Origin: JASLDZ01 sp964235945
Lineage (GTDB): Bacteria; Pseudomonadota; Alphaproteobacteria; Caulobacterales; Caulobacteraceae
Direction: 5' to 3'
Length of the DNA: 64,000 bases
Assembly (NCBI GenBank): GCA_964235945.1
Contig: CAXSDV010000009.1
Location: 1-64,000, forward strand
In this document: positions 8,195 to 17,833 of the stretch, piece by piece
How the letters are laid out: the number at the start of each line of letters is the position of its first letter
How positions within the stretch are numbered: position 1 is the stretch's first letter
Translations under genes and position numbers: made by a program
Notes under the pieces: generated by a model
The model's database searches: none
The model's input: only the letters and a program-made list of their open reading frames with translations
Told to the model about the DNA's origin: nothing

Positions 8195-9166
8195 ATGGCT
8201 CTGGAACTCGACGGCGCGGTGGTGGTGGTCACGGGCGCGTCCAGCGGGGTGGGGCGCGCCGCCGCCCTGGCCTTCGCCGACGCCGGAGCCCGGCTCGTGC
8301 TGGCCTCCCGGGGCGGGGAGGCGCTGGACGCCGCCGCCGCCGAGGCGCGCGAGCGCGGCGCGGAGGCGGTCGCCACGCCCTGCGACGTGGCCGACCCCGC
8401 GGCGGTGGAGGCGCTGGCGCAGGCGGCGGTCGACCGCCACGGCCGCATCGACGTGTGGATCAACGCCGCGGGCGTGGGCGCGGTGGGCGGCTTCACGGAC
8501 ACGCCCCTGGCCGTCCACGCCCAGACCCTGCGCGTGAACCTGTTGGGCCCGCTGCACGGCGCCTACGCGGCCGTGCGGCGCTTCAAGCGCCAGGGCTCGG
8601 GCGTGCTGATCAACGTCAACTCGGCCGGCGGCTTCGCGGCGGCCCCCTACGCGGCGGCCTACAGCGCCAGCAAGTTCGGCCTGCGCGGCCTGTCCTTGGC
8701 GCTGCGGGCGGAGCTGGCGGGCCTGCCGGGCGTGCACGTCTGCGACCTGTACCCGAGCTTCATGGACACGCCGGGGGTGTCCCACGCGGGCAACTACACC
8801 GGGGCGAAGCTGCGGCCCGCCCCGCCCGCCTACGATCCGGCGCGGGCGGCGGCGGCCATGGTGCGGCTGGCCGTCCACCCCCGGGACGAGACGATGATCG
8901 GCGCCCCCGCCTGGGCGGCGCGGATCGGGGGAACCCTCGCCGCGCGCCCCCTCGCCTGGGCCATCGGTCGCCTGCTGGAGGTTTACGTCCGCGTGGCCGA
9001 GCCCGCGGAGGCGACGGAGGCCGCGGTGCTGCGCCCCTCCGCCGGGCCGGGGGCGGTGCGCGGCGGCCTGCGTTCGGCCCCGTTGCGCGCCGCCGCCGCG
9101 GTGGCGGGCGTGGCCGCGGCGGGGCTCCTGCTCGCCGCCTGGACCCGTGGCCGTCGCGACGACTGA
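8195..9166 (+). CDS. SDR family oxidoreductase with C-terminal membrane anchor
   Basis: A 323-residue short-chain dehydrogenase with the cofactor motif TGASSGVGRA (about residues 13-22), the NAAG element and the active site YSASK (Tyr near 154). The SDR core ends near residue 250. It is followed by a linker and a hydrophobic segment near the C-terminus (AAAAVAGVAAAGLLLAAW, about 300-317) with a basic tail GRRDD. This suggests a tail-anchored enzyme, an arrangement also seen in other membrane-associated SDRs. The substrate is unknown. It may be transcribed with the glyoxalase gene, 59 bp upstream. Confidence 0.87.
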   Translation: MALELDGAVVVVTGASSGVGRAAALAFADAGARLVLASRGGEALDAAAAEARERGAEAVATPCDVADPAAVEALAQAAVDRHGRIDVWINAAGVGAVGGFTDTPLAVHAQTLRVNLLGPLHGAYAAVRRFKRQGSGVLINVNSAGGFAAAPYAAAYSASKFGLRGLSLALRAELAGLPGVHVCDLYPSFMDTPGVSHAGNYTGAKLRPAPPAYDPARAAAAMVRLAVHPRDETMIGAPAWAARIGGTLAARPLAWAIGRLLEVYVRVAEPAEATEAAVLRPSAGPGAVRGGLRSAPLRAAAAVAGVAAAGLLLAAWTRGRRDD

Positions 9167-9248
9167 CGCCGATTGCAGCGCAAGGCGCGGAGTTTCCGGC
9201 GGGGTCGGGCGTGGCAGGGTGTGGTCTTCGCCTCGGAGCCGCGCCACC

Positions 9249-10196
<948 letters not shown>

Positions 10197-10209
10197 GGCG
10201 CCCTCTCCG

Positions 10210-10815
10210 TCAGATCGTCAGCCAGGCCTGCAAGGACTCGAAGGTGCGCCCGGCGGCGGCCACCACCGCGTCGGCGGTCGCGCGGTCGGCCGCCTCGGCC
10301 AGGAGCCGCGCGCGCAGGGCGCGCCACATGGGCCCCACCGCCTCGCCATAGGCGGCGTAGTAGGCCCCGCCCGTCGTGGGGCCGATCTCCAGCGTGCGCG
10401 CCAGGTGGCGGGCGATCACCTGGCCGCCCAGGGTCGAGCCTTCCAGCACGTACAGCCCGCCCAGCGCCTGCGTGCGCGTGGCGGGCGCGGCGTCGGGACC
10501 CGGCCGCGGCAGGCGGGCCACGTCCTCGGGCGCGAGCCCCAGGTGGACGAGGTCGCGCGCCAGCAGGTGCGCCTTGCGCCGGGGCTCCACCAGCGCCGGG
10601 TCGCTCAGCAGGGCGGACGCGGCCGGCTCCCACACGGCGTGGAACCCATGGAACCGCTCCAGTAGCGTGCGGTAGCCCGCGCGGGTGGCGAGCCGCCCTT
10701 CCCAGTCGAACACGCGCTCGATCGCCTCGTGGGCGGTCCGCGTCTCCTCGCGCAGCCTGTCGAGCACCGTGGGGTCCGCCGGGAGGCGCGGCCGCGCGGT
10801 GCGCGCCGGGTTCAC
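10210..10815 (-). CDS. bphO: Biliverdin-producing heme oxygenase (BphO type)
   Basis: A 201-residue heme oxygenase that opens heme to biliverdin, CO and iron. The proximal heme His is His29 in REETRTAHEAIERVF. The diagnostic distal helix is GGLYVLEGSTLGGQVIARHL (about 113-132). The GTG at 10815 overlaps the stop of the bacteriophytochrome gene (GTGA), so it is translationally coupled as the last gene of the light-sensing operon. This context makes chromophore supply its most likely job, as in known bphO-bphP pairs, rather than iron scavenging. Confidence 0.9.
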   Translation of the reverse strand: MNPARTARPRLPADPTVLDRLREETRTAHEAIERVFDWEGRLATRAGYRTLLERFHGFHAVWEPAASALLSDPALVEPRRKAHLLARDLVHLGLAPEDVARLPRPGPDAAPATRTQALGGLYVLEGSTLGGQVIARHLARTLEIGPTTGGAYYAAYGEAVGPMWRALRARLLAEAADRATADAVVAAAGRTFESLQAWLTI

Positions 10816-13082
10816 GCGCGGACCGTGAAGCAGGCTCCGCGCCGCCGGTCGCTCTCCACCACCATCTCCGCGCCGATCTGCTGGAGCATGGCGCGGATCA
10901 CCCGCATGCCGAGCCCTCCGCCCGACGCCGGCTTGGGGCGCTCCGAAGACCAGTCGGCGGGTAGGCCGCGGCCTTCGTCGCAGATGCGCAGCTCCACCCC
11001 GCCCGCCTGCGCCGCCTTGACGCTCACCTCCACCCGGCCCGCCTCGCCCGGGCCGTAGGCGTACTTCAGGGCGTTGGTGACGAGTTCGGTGGCGATCAGC
11101 GAGAGCGCCACCGCCGTGCGGCTGGACACCATCAGCCCCTGCTCGATCTGCACGTCCAGCGCCTGGTCGGCTCCCGTCATGCCGGCGGACAGGTCGCCGC
11201 AGAGCTGGCTCACCGTGCGGCCCAGGTCGACGCTCTCCACGTCCTCCGACTGTTGCAGGCTGTCGTGCACCCGCGCGACGCTCATCACCCGGGCGTAGGT
11301 GTCCTCGAAGGCGGCCTTGGCGACGGGGTCCGACACGCCTCGCGCCTGCATGAGCATGACTCCGGCCACGATCTGCAGCGAGTTCTTGACCCGGTGGTCG
11401 ATCTCGCGCGCCAGCACGTCCTTCTGCTCGAGGGCGCGCGTCAACGCCTCCTCCCGGGCGGTGAGCTCGGCGATCCGCCGGCCCTGGCGCAGGGCCACGC
11501 CCTCCACGGCGGCGGCGAGGGCGCCGGCGGCCCCGAGTTGCCAGGGCTCCCACGTCTCGGCCTGGCCCCGCCGCTCCTCCACCCAGCGCTCGAAGGAGCG
11601 GCGGGGGAGCACGGCGCGGGTCGACGTGTCGGCCAGCACGGTCTTGGTGGGGTCGCCCCCCCAGGCCACGGTGGAGGCGACCTCCGGCCGGAACCAGATG
11701 AGGAGGTGGTCGCGACCTTCCACGCCCACGAAGGCGGCCAGGACGCCGCTGGCCCGCGCGCGCAGCGCTTCGCCCCGGGCGTGGTGGGCGGAAAGCTCGG
11801 CCGTGGCGAACACGCGCTCGCCCGCGGGCAGGTCGCGGCGCAGCCAGGCGGCGAGCAGCGCCACGTCCGCCTCGTCCGGCGTTTCGCCCACCCGCGCGAC
11901 CAGGTCGCCCTCCACCACCGCCGCACCGCCGGCCGCGAACAGGTCGAGCAAGGTGGCGCCCGCCGTCCCGCTCCGGTCCGCCAGGGCCGCCACGAAGTCG
12001 TCGGAGGCGGCCATGCGCTCCAGGAGCGCGTTCTGCACGGCCATGGTGGTCTGCTGCTCGCGCCACAGCCGCACGCTCTCCAGCTCGTGCACGCGCAGGG
12101 CGAAGGCGTCGGTGACGAGGGCCGCCAGGGCGCGCGTGTCGGGCGGGACGTAGTGGGGATGGCGATGGTGGCCGATCACCAGTCCCCAGAGCCGCCCTTC
12201 CACCAGGATCGAGGCGGACATGGAGCCGTTGACGCCCAGGTTGCGCTGGTACTCCAGGTGGATGGGCGAGAGGGCGCGGGCGTGGGCGTAGGTCAGGTCC
12301 ACGGGCCGACCCGCGTCCTCGGGGTCGGCCAGCAGGGCGGCGGGGGCGGCGTCGCGGTCCGCCACGAAGCGGGCGGGGCTGCGCGTGTACAGCGCGCGCG
12401 CCTGGGCCGGTATGTCCGAAGCGGGAAAGCGCAGGCCCATGAGCGAGTGGGACCAGTCGGGAGCGAGCGACTCGGCCACCGCCTCGCCGTTCCAGTCGGC
12501 GTCGAAGCGGTAGACCAGCACGCGCTCGAAGCCGGTCATGGCCCGGATGTCCCGGGCGGCGGCGTCGGCGGCCTGCTCCATGGCGGGGGCGGCGCGCAGG
12601 TCCGCCACGGCGTCCTGCGCCTGCTGCGGCGTGGCGCAGCCCTCCGCCCGCTCGGCCAGCGGCTCCAGCTCCAACAGGAGGCGGCCGTCGTGCACGTGGG
12701 CGCTGGCTGAGACGCGTGCGGTCGACGAGGCGGGGGCCACCGTGTCGCGCAGGGGCCGGCCGGGGTCGGCGAGGCGGCCCTGCGCCTGCGCCCCGCGCAG
12801 CCGCTCCACGAAGGTCGCAGGCAGGAGCGCGTCCAGCGTCCGGCCGACCACCAGCGCCGCCCGCGCACCCTCCAACACGTCGCCGACGTTGGCGCTGGCC
12901 AGGCGCACGCGCAGGCTGGCCGGATCGCAGGCCAGCAGCACCGCGTAGGACTGCACCGCCCCCGGGACGTGGATGGGCTCGCGCTCGCACACGCCCGGGT
13001 CCACGGGCTCGGCGCGGATGCGGCGGTCGACCGCGTCCGCGGCGCGCTCGACGCCCGAGTCTTCCGGTTGGTCGCCGCTCAT
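10812..13082 (-). CDS. bphP: Bacteriophytochrome histidine kinase (PAS-GAF-PHY-HisKA_2)
   Basis: A 756-residue red/far-red photoreceptor kinase. The biliverdin-binding Cys32 is present in PGVCEREPIHVPGAVQSYA. The GAF domain holds FPASDIPAQARALY (Asp223) and NLGVNGSMSASI with the His pair of GHHRHPHYVP. The PHY tongue has WFRPEVASTVAWGG (about 463). The output module has EIDHRVKNSLQ with phospho-acceptor His563 and an HATPase_c domain (ATELVTNALKYAY, CDEGRGLP, GGGLGMRV). The ATG at 13082 is chosen because it overlaps the receiver gene stop (ATGA), although an in-frame Met lies three codons earlier. All residues for a working photoreceptor are seen. Confidence 0.96.
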   Translation of the reverse strand: MSGDQPEDSGVERAADAVDRRIRAEPVDPGVCEREPIHVPGAVQSYAVLLACDPASLRVRLASANVGDVLEGARAALVVGRTLDALLPATFVERLRGAQAQGRLADPGRPLRDTVAPASSTARVSASAHVHDGRLLLELEPLAERAEGCATPQQAQDAVADLRAAPAMEQAADAAARDIRAMTGFERVLVYRFDADWNGEAVAESLAPDWSHSLMGLRFPASDIPAQARALYTRSPARFVADRDAAPAALLADPEDAGRPVDLTYAHARALSPIHLEYQRNLGVNGSMSASILVEGRLWGLVIGHHRHPHYVPPDTRALAALVTDAFALRVHELESVRLWREQQTTMAVQNALLERMAASDDFVAALADRSGTAGATLLDLFAAGGAAVVEGDLVARVGETPDEADVALLAAWLRRDLPAGERVFATAELSAHHARGEALRARASGVLAAFVGVEGRDHLLIWFRPEVASTVAWGGDPTKTVLADTSTRAVLPRRSFERWVEERRGQAETWEPWQLGAAGALAAAVEGVALRQGRRIAELTAREEALTRALEQKDVLAREIDHRVKNSLQIVAGVMLMQARGVSDPVAKAAFEDTYARVMSVARVHDSLQQSEDVESVDLGRTVSQLCGDLSAGMTGADQALDVQIEQGLMVSSRTAVALSLIATELVTNALKYAYGPGEAGRVEVSVKAAQAGGVELRICDEGRGLPADWSSERPKPASGGGLGMRVIRAMLQQIGAEMVVESDRRRGACFTVRA

Positions 13083-13525
13083 GCGCGCCACCGCGCCTCC
13101 ACCGCCGGCGCGAGCTGCAGGCTCGCCGGCCCGGGCAGGTCGGGCGGAGGGCGGCGCACCGCGTCCATCAGGAAGCGCAGCGCCGAATACAGGCCGTGGT
13201 TGGTGTAGGGCTTGGCGATCACGCCCAGGGCGCCCACGAAGTCGTCGGGGATGCGCTTGGGGTTGGCGGTCATGAACACCACGGTGCAGCCGAGTTCGCG
13301 GGCTATGTAGCGGCCGACATCCACCCCCGTGGGGCCGTCGGCCAGGTGGATGTCCACCAGCGCCAGGTCCGGCCGGGTGGCGTCCGCGAGGCTCCGCGCC
13401 TCGTCAGACGCCATGGCGCTGCCGACCACCAGGTGGCCCTCGTCCTCCAGGAAGCTCTCGAGCTGGAGGGCGAGCAGGGCCTCGTCCTCCACCACCAGCA
13501 CGCGCAGGGGCCTCGCGTCGCCCAT
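13079..13525 (-). CDS. Single-domain response regulator (LovR/CheY-like)
   Basis: A 148-residue protein made of one receiver domain and a short proline-containing tail, with no DNA-binding domain. The acidic pair is Glu13/Asp14 in VVEDEALL, the phospho-acceptor is Asp58 in LALVDIHL, and the switch residues are Thr86 in VFMTANPKRIP and Lys105 in VIAKPY. It lies between a LOV kinase (1 bp upstream) and a phytochrome kinase (4-bp overlap downstream). It is therefore the probable common phosphoryl acceptor. Caulobacter LovK is paired with a similar single-domain LovR that modulates the general stress response; the same output here is an inference. Confidence 0.9.
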   Translation of the reverse strand: MGDARPLRVLVVEDEALLALQLESFLEDEGHLVVGSAMASDEARSLADATRPDLALVDIHLADGPTGVDVGRYIARELGCTVVFMTANPKRIPDDFVGALGVIAKPYTNHGLYSALRFLMDAVRRPPPDLPGPASLQLAPAVEARWRA

Positions 13526-13526
13526 T

Positions 13527-14780
13527 TCAGGCCTCCTCCCCTACGGTGGGCCGGAAGGGCGACAGCGGCAGCACCACCGTCGCGCGGGCGCCCGGTCCGG
13601 CGTCCGCCCAACTGACCTGCGCCCGCGTCTGGCGGGCGAGGGCGCGCACCAGGGTGAGGCCGAAGGCGGCGGGGCCGGCGGGGGCGGCGTCCATGCCCAC
13701 CCCGTCGTCGGCCACCTCGATCCGCAGCCGCTCCTCATCTTCGCGCACAGCCACGCTCAGCCGGCCCGCGCGGTCCTGCGGGAAGCCGTGGCGCAGGGCG
13801 TTGGCCACGAGCTCGCTGACCATGAGCGCCACGGGGGCCGCCTGGTCCGCCGCGACCTCCACCGGCCGCAGGTCGAGGCGCACCTCCACGTTCGTGCGCC
13901 CGGAGGCGCCCACGAGGTCGGCCACCAGGTCGCGTGCGAACTCCGCCACGTCGAACCGCCCCACGTCGTGCGCCTGGTAAAGGCGGCGGTGCACGGTGGA
14001 CAGCGCCTCCAGCCGGGCCAGCACCGACCGCAGCGCGTCGCGCACCGCCGGCTCGCCCGTGCGGTTGGCCTGCACGGAAACGAGCGACGTCACCATCTGG
14101 AGATTGTTCTTCACCCGGTGGTCGACCTCGTGGAGCAGCACGGTCTTGGCGTCCAGCGCCGCGCGCAGCTCGACGGCCGTGCGCTCCAGGTCATGGGTGC
14201 GCGCCTCCAGGTCCTGGGTGCGGCCGCGCACCTCGTGCTCGATACGGGCCTTCTCCTCGCGCAGCCGCCGGTCCGCCTCGCGCCGGCGCGTCACGTCGAG
14301 TTGGGAGGCGAAGAAGTAGAGGAGTTCGCCGTCCTCGTTGAACACGGGGCTCATGTAGAGCGCATTCCAGAACGTGGTGCCGTCCTTGCGGTAGTTGAGG
14401 ACCTCCACGTCCACGTCCGTGCGCACGTCCACCGCCGCGCGCAGGCGCGCCACCTCATCCCGGTCGGTGTCCGGGCCTTGCAGGAAGCGGCAGTTGCGGC
14501 CGTAGATCTCGTCGCGCCGATAGCCGGTCAAGCGCACGAACGCCTCGTTGCAGAACACGATGGGGTTGTCGGCTTGGCGGGGATCGGTGACCACCATCGG
14601 CATGCGCGTGGCGCGCACGGCCGCCGCGAAGGGATCGCCCTTGCCCAGCTCGTTCTTGAGCCGCCCGGTCATGCGCCAAGCGTCGGCGGGCTCCATCCGT
14701 GCACGTTCTCCGGCGGTCGCGCGAAGAGTTCGGCCCCGCGGATGGGGCGAAGCATAGCGGCCCCCGTCCGTCTTTTCCAT
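13527..14780 (-). CDS. Blue-light LOV histidine kinase (HisKA_2)
   Basis: A 417-residue soluble sensor kinase. The LOV domain spans about residues 50-155. It contains the photoactive Cys97 in GRNCRFLQG, plus NEAFVRLTGY and the NYRKDGTTFWN segment that contacts flavin. A coiled-coil linker follows (about 160-210), then HEVDHRVKNNLQ with phospho-acceptor His221 and an HATPase_c domain (SELVANALRHGF, DDGVGMD, FGLTLVRALARQ). It is the first gene of the leftward light operon. It is divergent from the carbonic anhydrase gene with 68 bp between them, which must hold its promoter. The long N-terminus before MEPADAW is unlike the family, so Met29 could be the true start. Confidence 0.94.
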   Translation of the reverse strand: MEKTDGGRYASPHPRGRTLRATAGERARMEPADAWRMTGRLKNELGKGDPFAAAVRATRMPMVVTDPRQADNPIVFCNEAFVRLTGYRRDEIYGRNCRFLQGPDTDRDEVARLRAAVDVRTDVDVEVLNYRKDGTTFWNALYMSPVFNEDGELLYFFASQLDVTRRREADRRLREEKARIEHEVRGRTQDLEARTHDLERTAVELRAALDAKTVLLHEVDHRVKNNLQMVTSLVSVQANRTGEPAVRDALRSVLARLEALSTVHRRLYQAHDVGRFDVAEFARDLVADLVGASGRTNVEVRLDLRPVEVAADQAAPVALMVSELVANALRHGFPQDRAGRLSVAVREDEERLRIEVADDGVGMDAAPAGPAAFGLTLVRALARQTRAQVSWADAGPGARATVVLPLSPFRPTVGEEA

Positions 14781-14848
14781 GGCGGTTCCCTCGCGTCCAG
14801 CCGCGTCCAGGTTGCCGTGGCGGGCGTTCGGCCCTAATCCCCGCGCCC

Positions 14849-15481
14849 ATGCTGGCCCACCTCAAGGCGAACAACCGGCGCTGGGCGCAGGCCAAGGTCG
14901 CCGCCGACGCGGACTTCTTCCAGCGGCTCGAAGGCCGGCAAACGCCCGAGTACCTCTGGATAGGCTGCTCGGACAGCCGCGTGCCCGCCAACGAAGTCGT
15001 CGGCTTGGACGTGGGCGAGCTGTTCGTGCACCGCAACGTGGCCAACCTCGCCCCCCCGCAGGACGCGAGCTACCGGTCGGTGCTGCAGTTCGCGGTGGAG
15101 GTGCTGAAGGTCAAGCACGTGCTGGTGGTGGGCCACTACGGCTGCGGCGGCGTGGCGGCGGCGGCGTCCGGCGGCGCGTCCGGCGTGGTCGACCGGTGGC
15201 TTCAACCCATCCGCGAGGTCGAGCAGGAGCACCGCGCCGAACTGGACGCCCTGCCGGACGCCCGCGCGCGCCTGGACCGGTTGTGCGAGCTGAACGTCGC
15301 GCGCCAGGTGCGCAGCGTGGCGTCCGACCCGGTGGTGCGCGAGGCCTGGGCGCGCGGCCAGCCCGTGTGCGTGCACGGCTGGGTGTATTCGCTCCACGAC
15401 GGGCTGGCCACGGACCTGGGCGTCACCCTCTGCGGTCCGAACGCGGAGGAGCCGCCCGCTCCCGCGCCTCCGGCGGCGTGA
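14849..15481 (+). CDS. Beta-class carbonic anhydrase
   Basis: A 210-residue cytoplasmic zinc enzyme interconverting CO2 and bicarbonate. The motifs are WIGCSDSRVPANEV with Cys40, Asp42 and Arg44, and VVGHYGCGG with His96 and Cys99, giving a complete Cys2HisAsp site. LKVKHVLVVGHYGCGGV and the C-terminal GWVYSLHDGL are typical of the Can-type subclass. The ATG at 14849 fits family length; upstream ORF extension runs into the LOV kinase promoter region. Its stop overlaps the GTG of the glycosylase gene. Confidence 0.95.
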   Translation: MLAHLKANNRRWAQAKVAADADFFQRLEGRQTPEYLWIGCSDSRVPANEVVGLDVGELFVHRNVANLAPPQDASYRSVLQFAVEVLKVKHVLVVGHYGCGGVAAAASGGASGVVDRWLQPIREVEQEHRAELDALPDARARLDRLCELNVARQVRSVASDPVVREAWARGQPVCVHGWVYSLHDGLATDLGVTLCGPNAEEPPAPAPPAA

Positions 15482-16047
15482 GCGCCGCGGTCCTCGGGCC
15501 CGACTTCTTCGCGCGGGACGTGGCGGAGGTCGCCCGCGACCTGATCGGCGCCCGCCTGCTGTTGGACGGTGCGGGCGGTTCCATCGTGGAGACCGAGGCC
15601 TATGACCGCGAGGACCCGGCCTCCCACAGCTTTCGCGGGCCCACCGCGCGCAACGCCGCCATGTTCGGGCCGGCGGGCCGCGCCTACGTGTACCGCATCT
15701 ACGGCGCGCACTGGTGCCTGAACCTGGTGGCGGGCGGCGCGAGCGGGGCCGCCGTCTTGATCCGCGCCCTGGAGCCGCAGGAGGGCGTGGACCTGATGCG
15801 GGTGCGGCGCGGGTGCGACGACCCGCGGCGGCTCTGCGCGGGACCGGGGCGTCTTTGCCAGGCGCTGGGAGTGAACCGCGCGCACGACGGCCTGGCCCTG
15901 GACGCGCCGCCCTTCGCCCTCCTGCCCGCGAGCGCCCCCTGCGAGGTGGTGGTCGGCCCCCGCATCGGCCTCAGCAAGGGCGTGGAGACGCCCTGGCGCT
16001 TCGGCCTGCGCGGTTCGCGTTTCCTGAGCCGCCCGTTCCGCGCCTGA
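15478..16047 (+). CDS. mpg: DNA-3-methyladenine glycosylase (Mpg/AAG family)
   Basis: A 189-residue base-excision repair enzyme of the eukaryotic-type AAG family, which removes alkylated purines. Visible are ARDLIGARLLLDG, the catalytic segment IVETEAYDREDPASHSFRG, ARNAAMFGPAGRAYVYRIYG with the DNA-intercalating Tyr, and CAGPGRLCQALGV. The GTG at 15478 overlaps the carbonic anhydrase stop (GTGA). With ada at 9249 this is the second alkylation-repair gene in the region, but the two are not in one operon. Confidence 0.94.
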   Translation: MSAAVLGPDFFARDVAEVARDLIGARLLLDGAGGSIVETEAYDREDPASHSFRGPTARNAAMFGPAGRAYVYRIYGAHWCLNLVAGGASGAAVLIRALEPQEGVDLMRVRRGCDDPRRLCAGPGRLCQALGVNRAHDGLALDAPPFALLPASAPCEVVVGPRIGLSKGVETPWRFGLRGSRFLSRPFRA

Positions 16048-16132
16048 CCGCGCCGCGCCTTGAGGAGGCGTCAACCCTCGCGTGCCAGTGTGCGCCCCGC
16101 GGCGAAGCCCGTCGCGCACCAGGACGGACCCC

Positions 16133-17773
16133 ATGGCCGAGGCGACGCTGACCCCGGTCGCGGTCTCCATCCCGCGCGCCGCCAGGGCGGGGGGCTGGGT
16201 CGCGCCGGCCGCAGCGTTGCTCACGGTCGCGGTGCTGCTGGCGCCGCTCCTGGCCGTGCTGCGCGCGGGCGCGCCGCTCGTGCTGGAGGACGACGGGTAC
16301 TACTACGCGGTGATCGCCCGCAACCTGGCGCGCACCGGCCGCAGCACCTTCGACGGAACGGGCCTCACCAACGGCTACCATCCGCTCTGGCTGTTGCTGG
16401 TGACGCTCAAGACGCGCCTGCTGGGCGAAGGCGTCGGCCCGATCCTGGCGGCGGAGGCGGCTTGCGTGGGCGTGGGCGCGGCCGTGCTGCTGCGGGGCGC
16501 CGGAGTGCGCGCCTGGGCGCCCGCCGCCGTCTTCACCGTGCTGTGGGCGCATTACGTCGGGGCCATGTCCATGGCGGGCATGGAGGTGTCGCTGCTGGCG
16601 GGATGCGCCGCGCTGTTCATCGCCCGCCTGGACCCGCGGGCGGGCTCCGCCGGACCGTGGGACGGGCTGGGCCTGGGGCTGGCGGCCGCCGCCTGCATCG
16701 GCGCGCGCATCGACGCGGCCGTGTTCGTCCTGCCCGCGCTGGCGCTGTGCGGACGCACCCGGCGCGCCCGGGGCCTGGCCCTGATGGTGCTCGTCGCGGG
16801 CGGGGCCGTGTACGCGGGCGTGAACCTGCTCCTGTTCGGGGCGGCCCTCCCGATCTCCAGCGCGGTCAAATCGCTGGGCGGCTTGCAGATCAACGAGCGC
16901 TACCTGCACCAGTTGGTCTCGGACGCGGCCACGGTGGGCCGCGGCGGCCACGGGCGGCTCGTGCTGGCGCTGGTCGGCTTCGCGCTGGCGCCCCTGGCCG
17001 CGTTGCGCCACCCGCGAGGCTCCACCGCGCGGGCGCTGGGCCTGGCCTGCGGGATCGGCGGCGCCGCCTTCTTCGCCAAGCTCGCCTTCGACTCCTCCTG
17101 GCAGGTCTGGCCCTGGTACGGCTTTCCGCTGATCTTCCTGCTCGCGGCGGCCCTCTTCGCCCTGGGGCCCGCGGCCGAGCGCCTGTGCGCGCCGGGCGGG
17201 GAGGGGAGCCGCCCCGGCCGCCGGGCCATGGCCGCCTTCGCCGTCCTGGCCGTGGCGACCCTGGCCGCCAGGGCCGGCCGCCAGGCGCTGTCGCCCCCGC
17301 CGAGCCCCGGCTTCTACGCGGTGAACACGGCCGCAGCCTCGCGCTTCGCCACCCTGACCGGCGGCGCGCCCGTGGGCATGGGCGACCGGGCGGGCTCCTT
17401 CGCCTGGAGCTATCCCGGGCCGGTGGTCCAGCTGGAGGGGCTGGTCAACGACGCGGCCTGGCTGCGGCTCCTGAAGACCCGGGGCGACGCGAAAGCGGAG
17501 CTGTGCCGCCGGGGCGTGCGCTTCATGGCCGCCTACCAGCCGCCGCTCGGCCGTTACGACCGGCTGGTCGTGCCCGTCATGCGCCCGGCGCTGACCCAGT
17601 ACCGCGCCCCCGGCGTGGAGGTCCGCGCCGCCGACGAGCTGGCGGCGGTGGGCGACCCCGCGCTCTACGCCAGCGTGGAGGACGGCGACGACACCCTGCA
17701 CCTTTGGCGGCTGCGCTGTTCCGGCGCGCTCCCGCGTGGCCCGGGCGCCACCGCCGGGAACCGTCCACGCTGA
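16133..17773 (+). CDS. Polytopic membrane protein, GT-C glycosyltransferase-like
   Basis: A 546-residue inner-membrane protein. The first hydrophobic helix (about 30-50) is followed by LEDDGYYYAVIARNLARTG, then LTNGYHPLWLLL. This early acidic motif after helix 1 is typical of GT-C enzymes that use lipid-linked sugars. About nine further hydrophobic helices follow up to residue 400, then a soluble C-terminal domain of about 150 residues. I do not recognise the exact family, and the sugar and acceptor are unknown. The ATG at 16133 is preferred over a GTG at 16082, because the extra 17 residues are Arg/Pro-rich and lack support. Confidence 0.7.
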   Translation: MAEATLTPVAVSIPRAARAGGWVAPAAALLTVAVLLAPLLAVLRAGAPLVLEDDGYYYAVIARNLARTGRSTFDGTGLTNGYHPLWLLLVTLKTRLLGEGVGPILAAEAACVGVGAAVLLRGAGVRAWAPAAVFTVLWAHYVGAMSMAGMEVSLLAGCAALFIARLDPRAGSAGPWDGLGLGLAAAACIGARIDAAVFVLPALALCGRTRRARGLALMVLVAGGAVYAGVNLLLFGAALPISSAVKSLGGLQINERYLHQLVSDAATVGRGGHGRLVLALVGFALAPLAALRHPRGSTARALGLACGIGGAAFFAKLAFDSSWQVWPWYGFPLIFLLAAALFALGPAAERLCAPGGEGSRPGRRAMAAFAVLAVATLAARAGRQALSPPPSPGFYAVNTAAASRFATLTGGAPVGMGDRAGSFAWSYPGPVVQLEGLVNDAAWLRLLKTRGDAKAELCRRGVRFMAAYQPPLGRYDRLVVPVMRPALTQYRAPGVEVRAADELAAVGDPALYASVEDGDDTLHLWRLRCSGALPRGPGATAGNRPR

Positions 17774-17833
17774 CCTGCGGCCGAGCTCCGAACCGTTCTT
17801 GACCCCGTGCGGGGGGGTGGTCAAAACGAGTCG

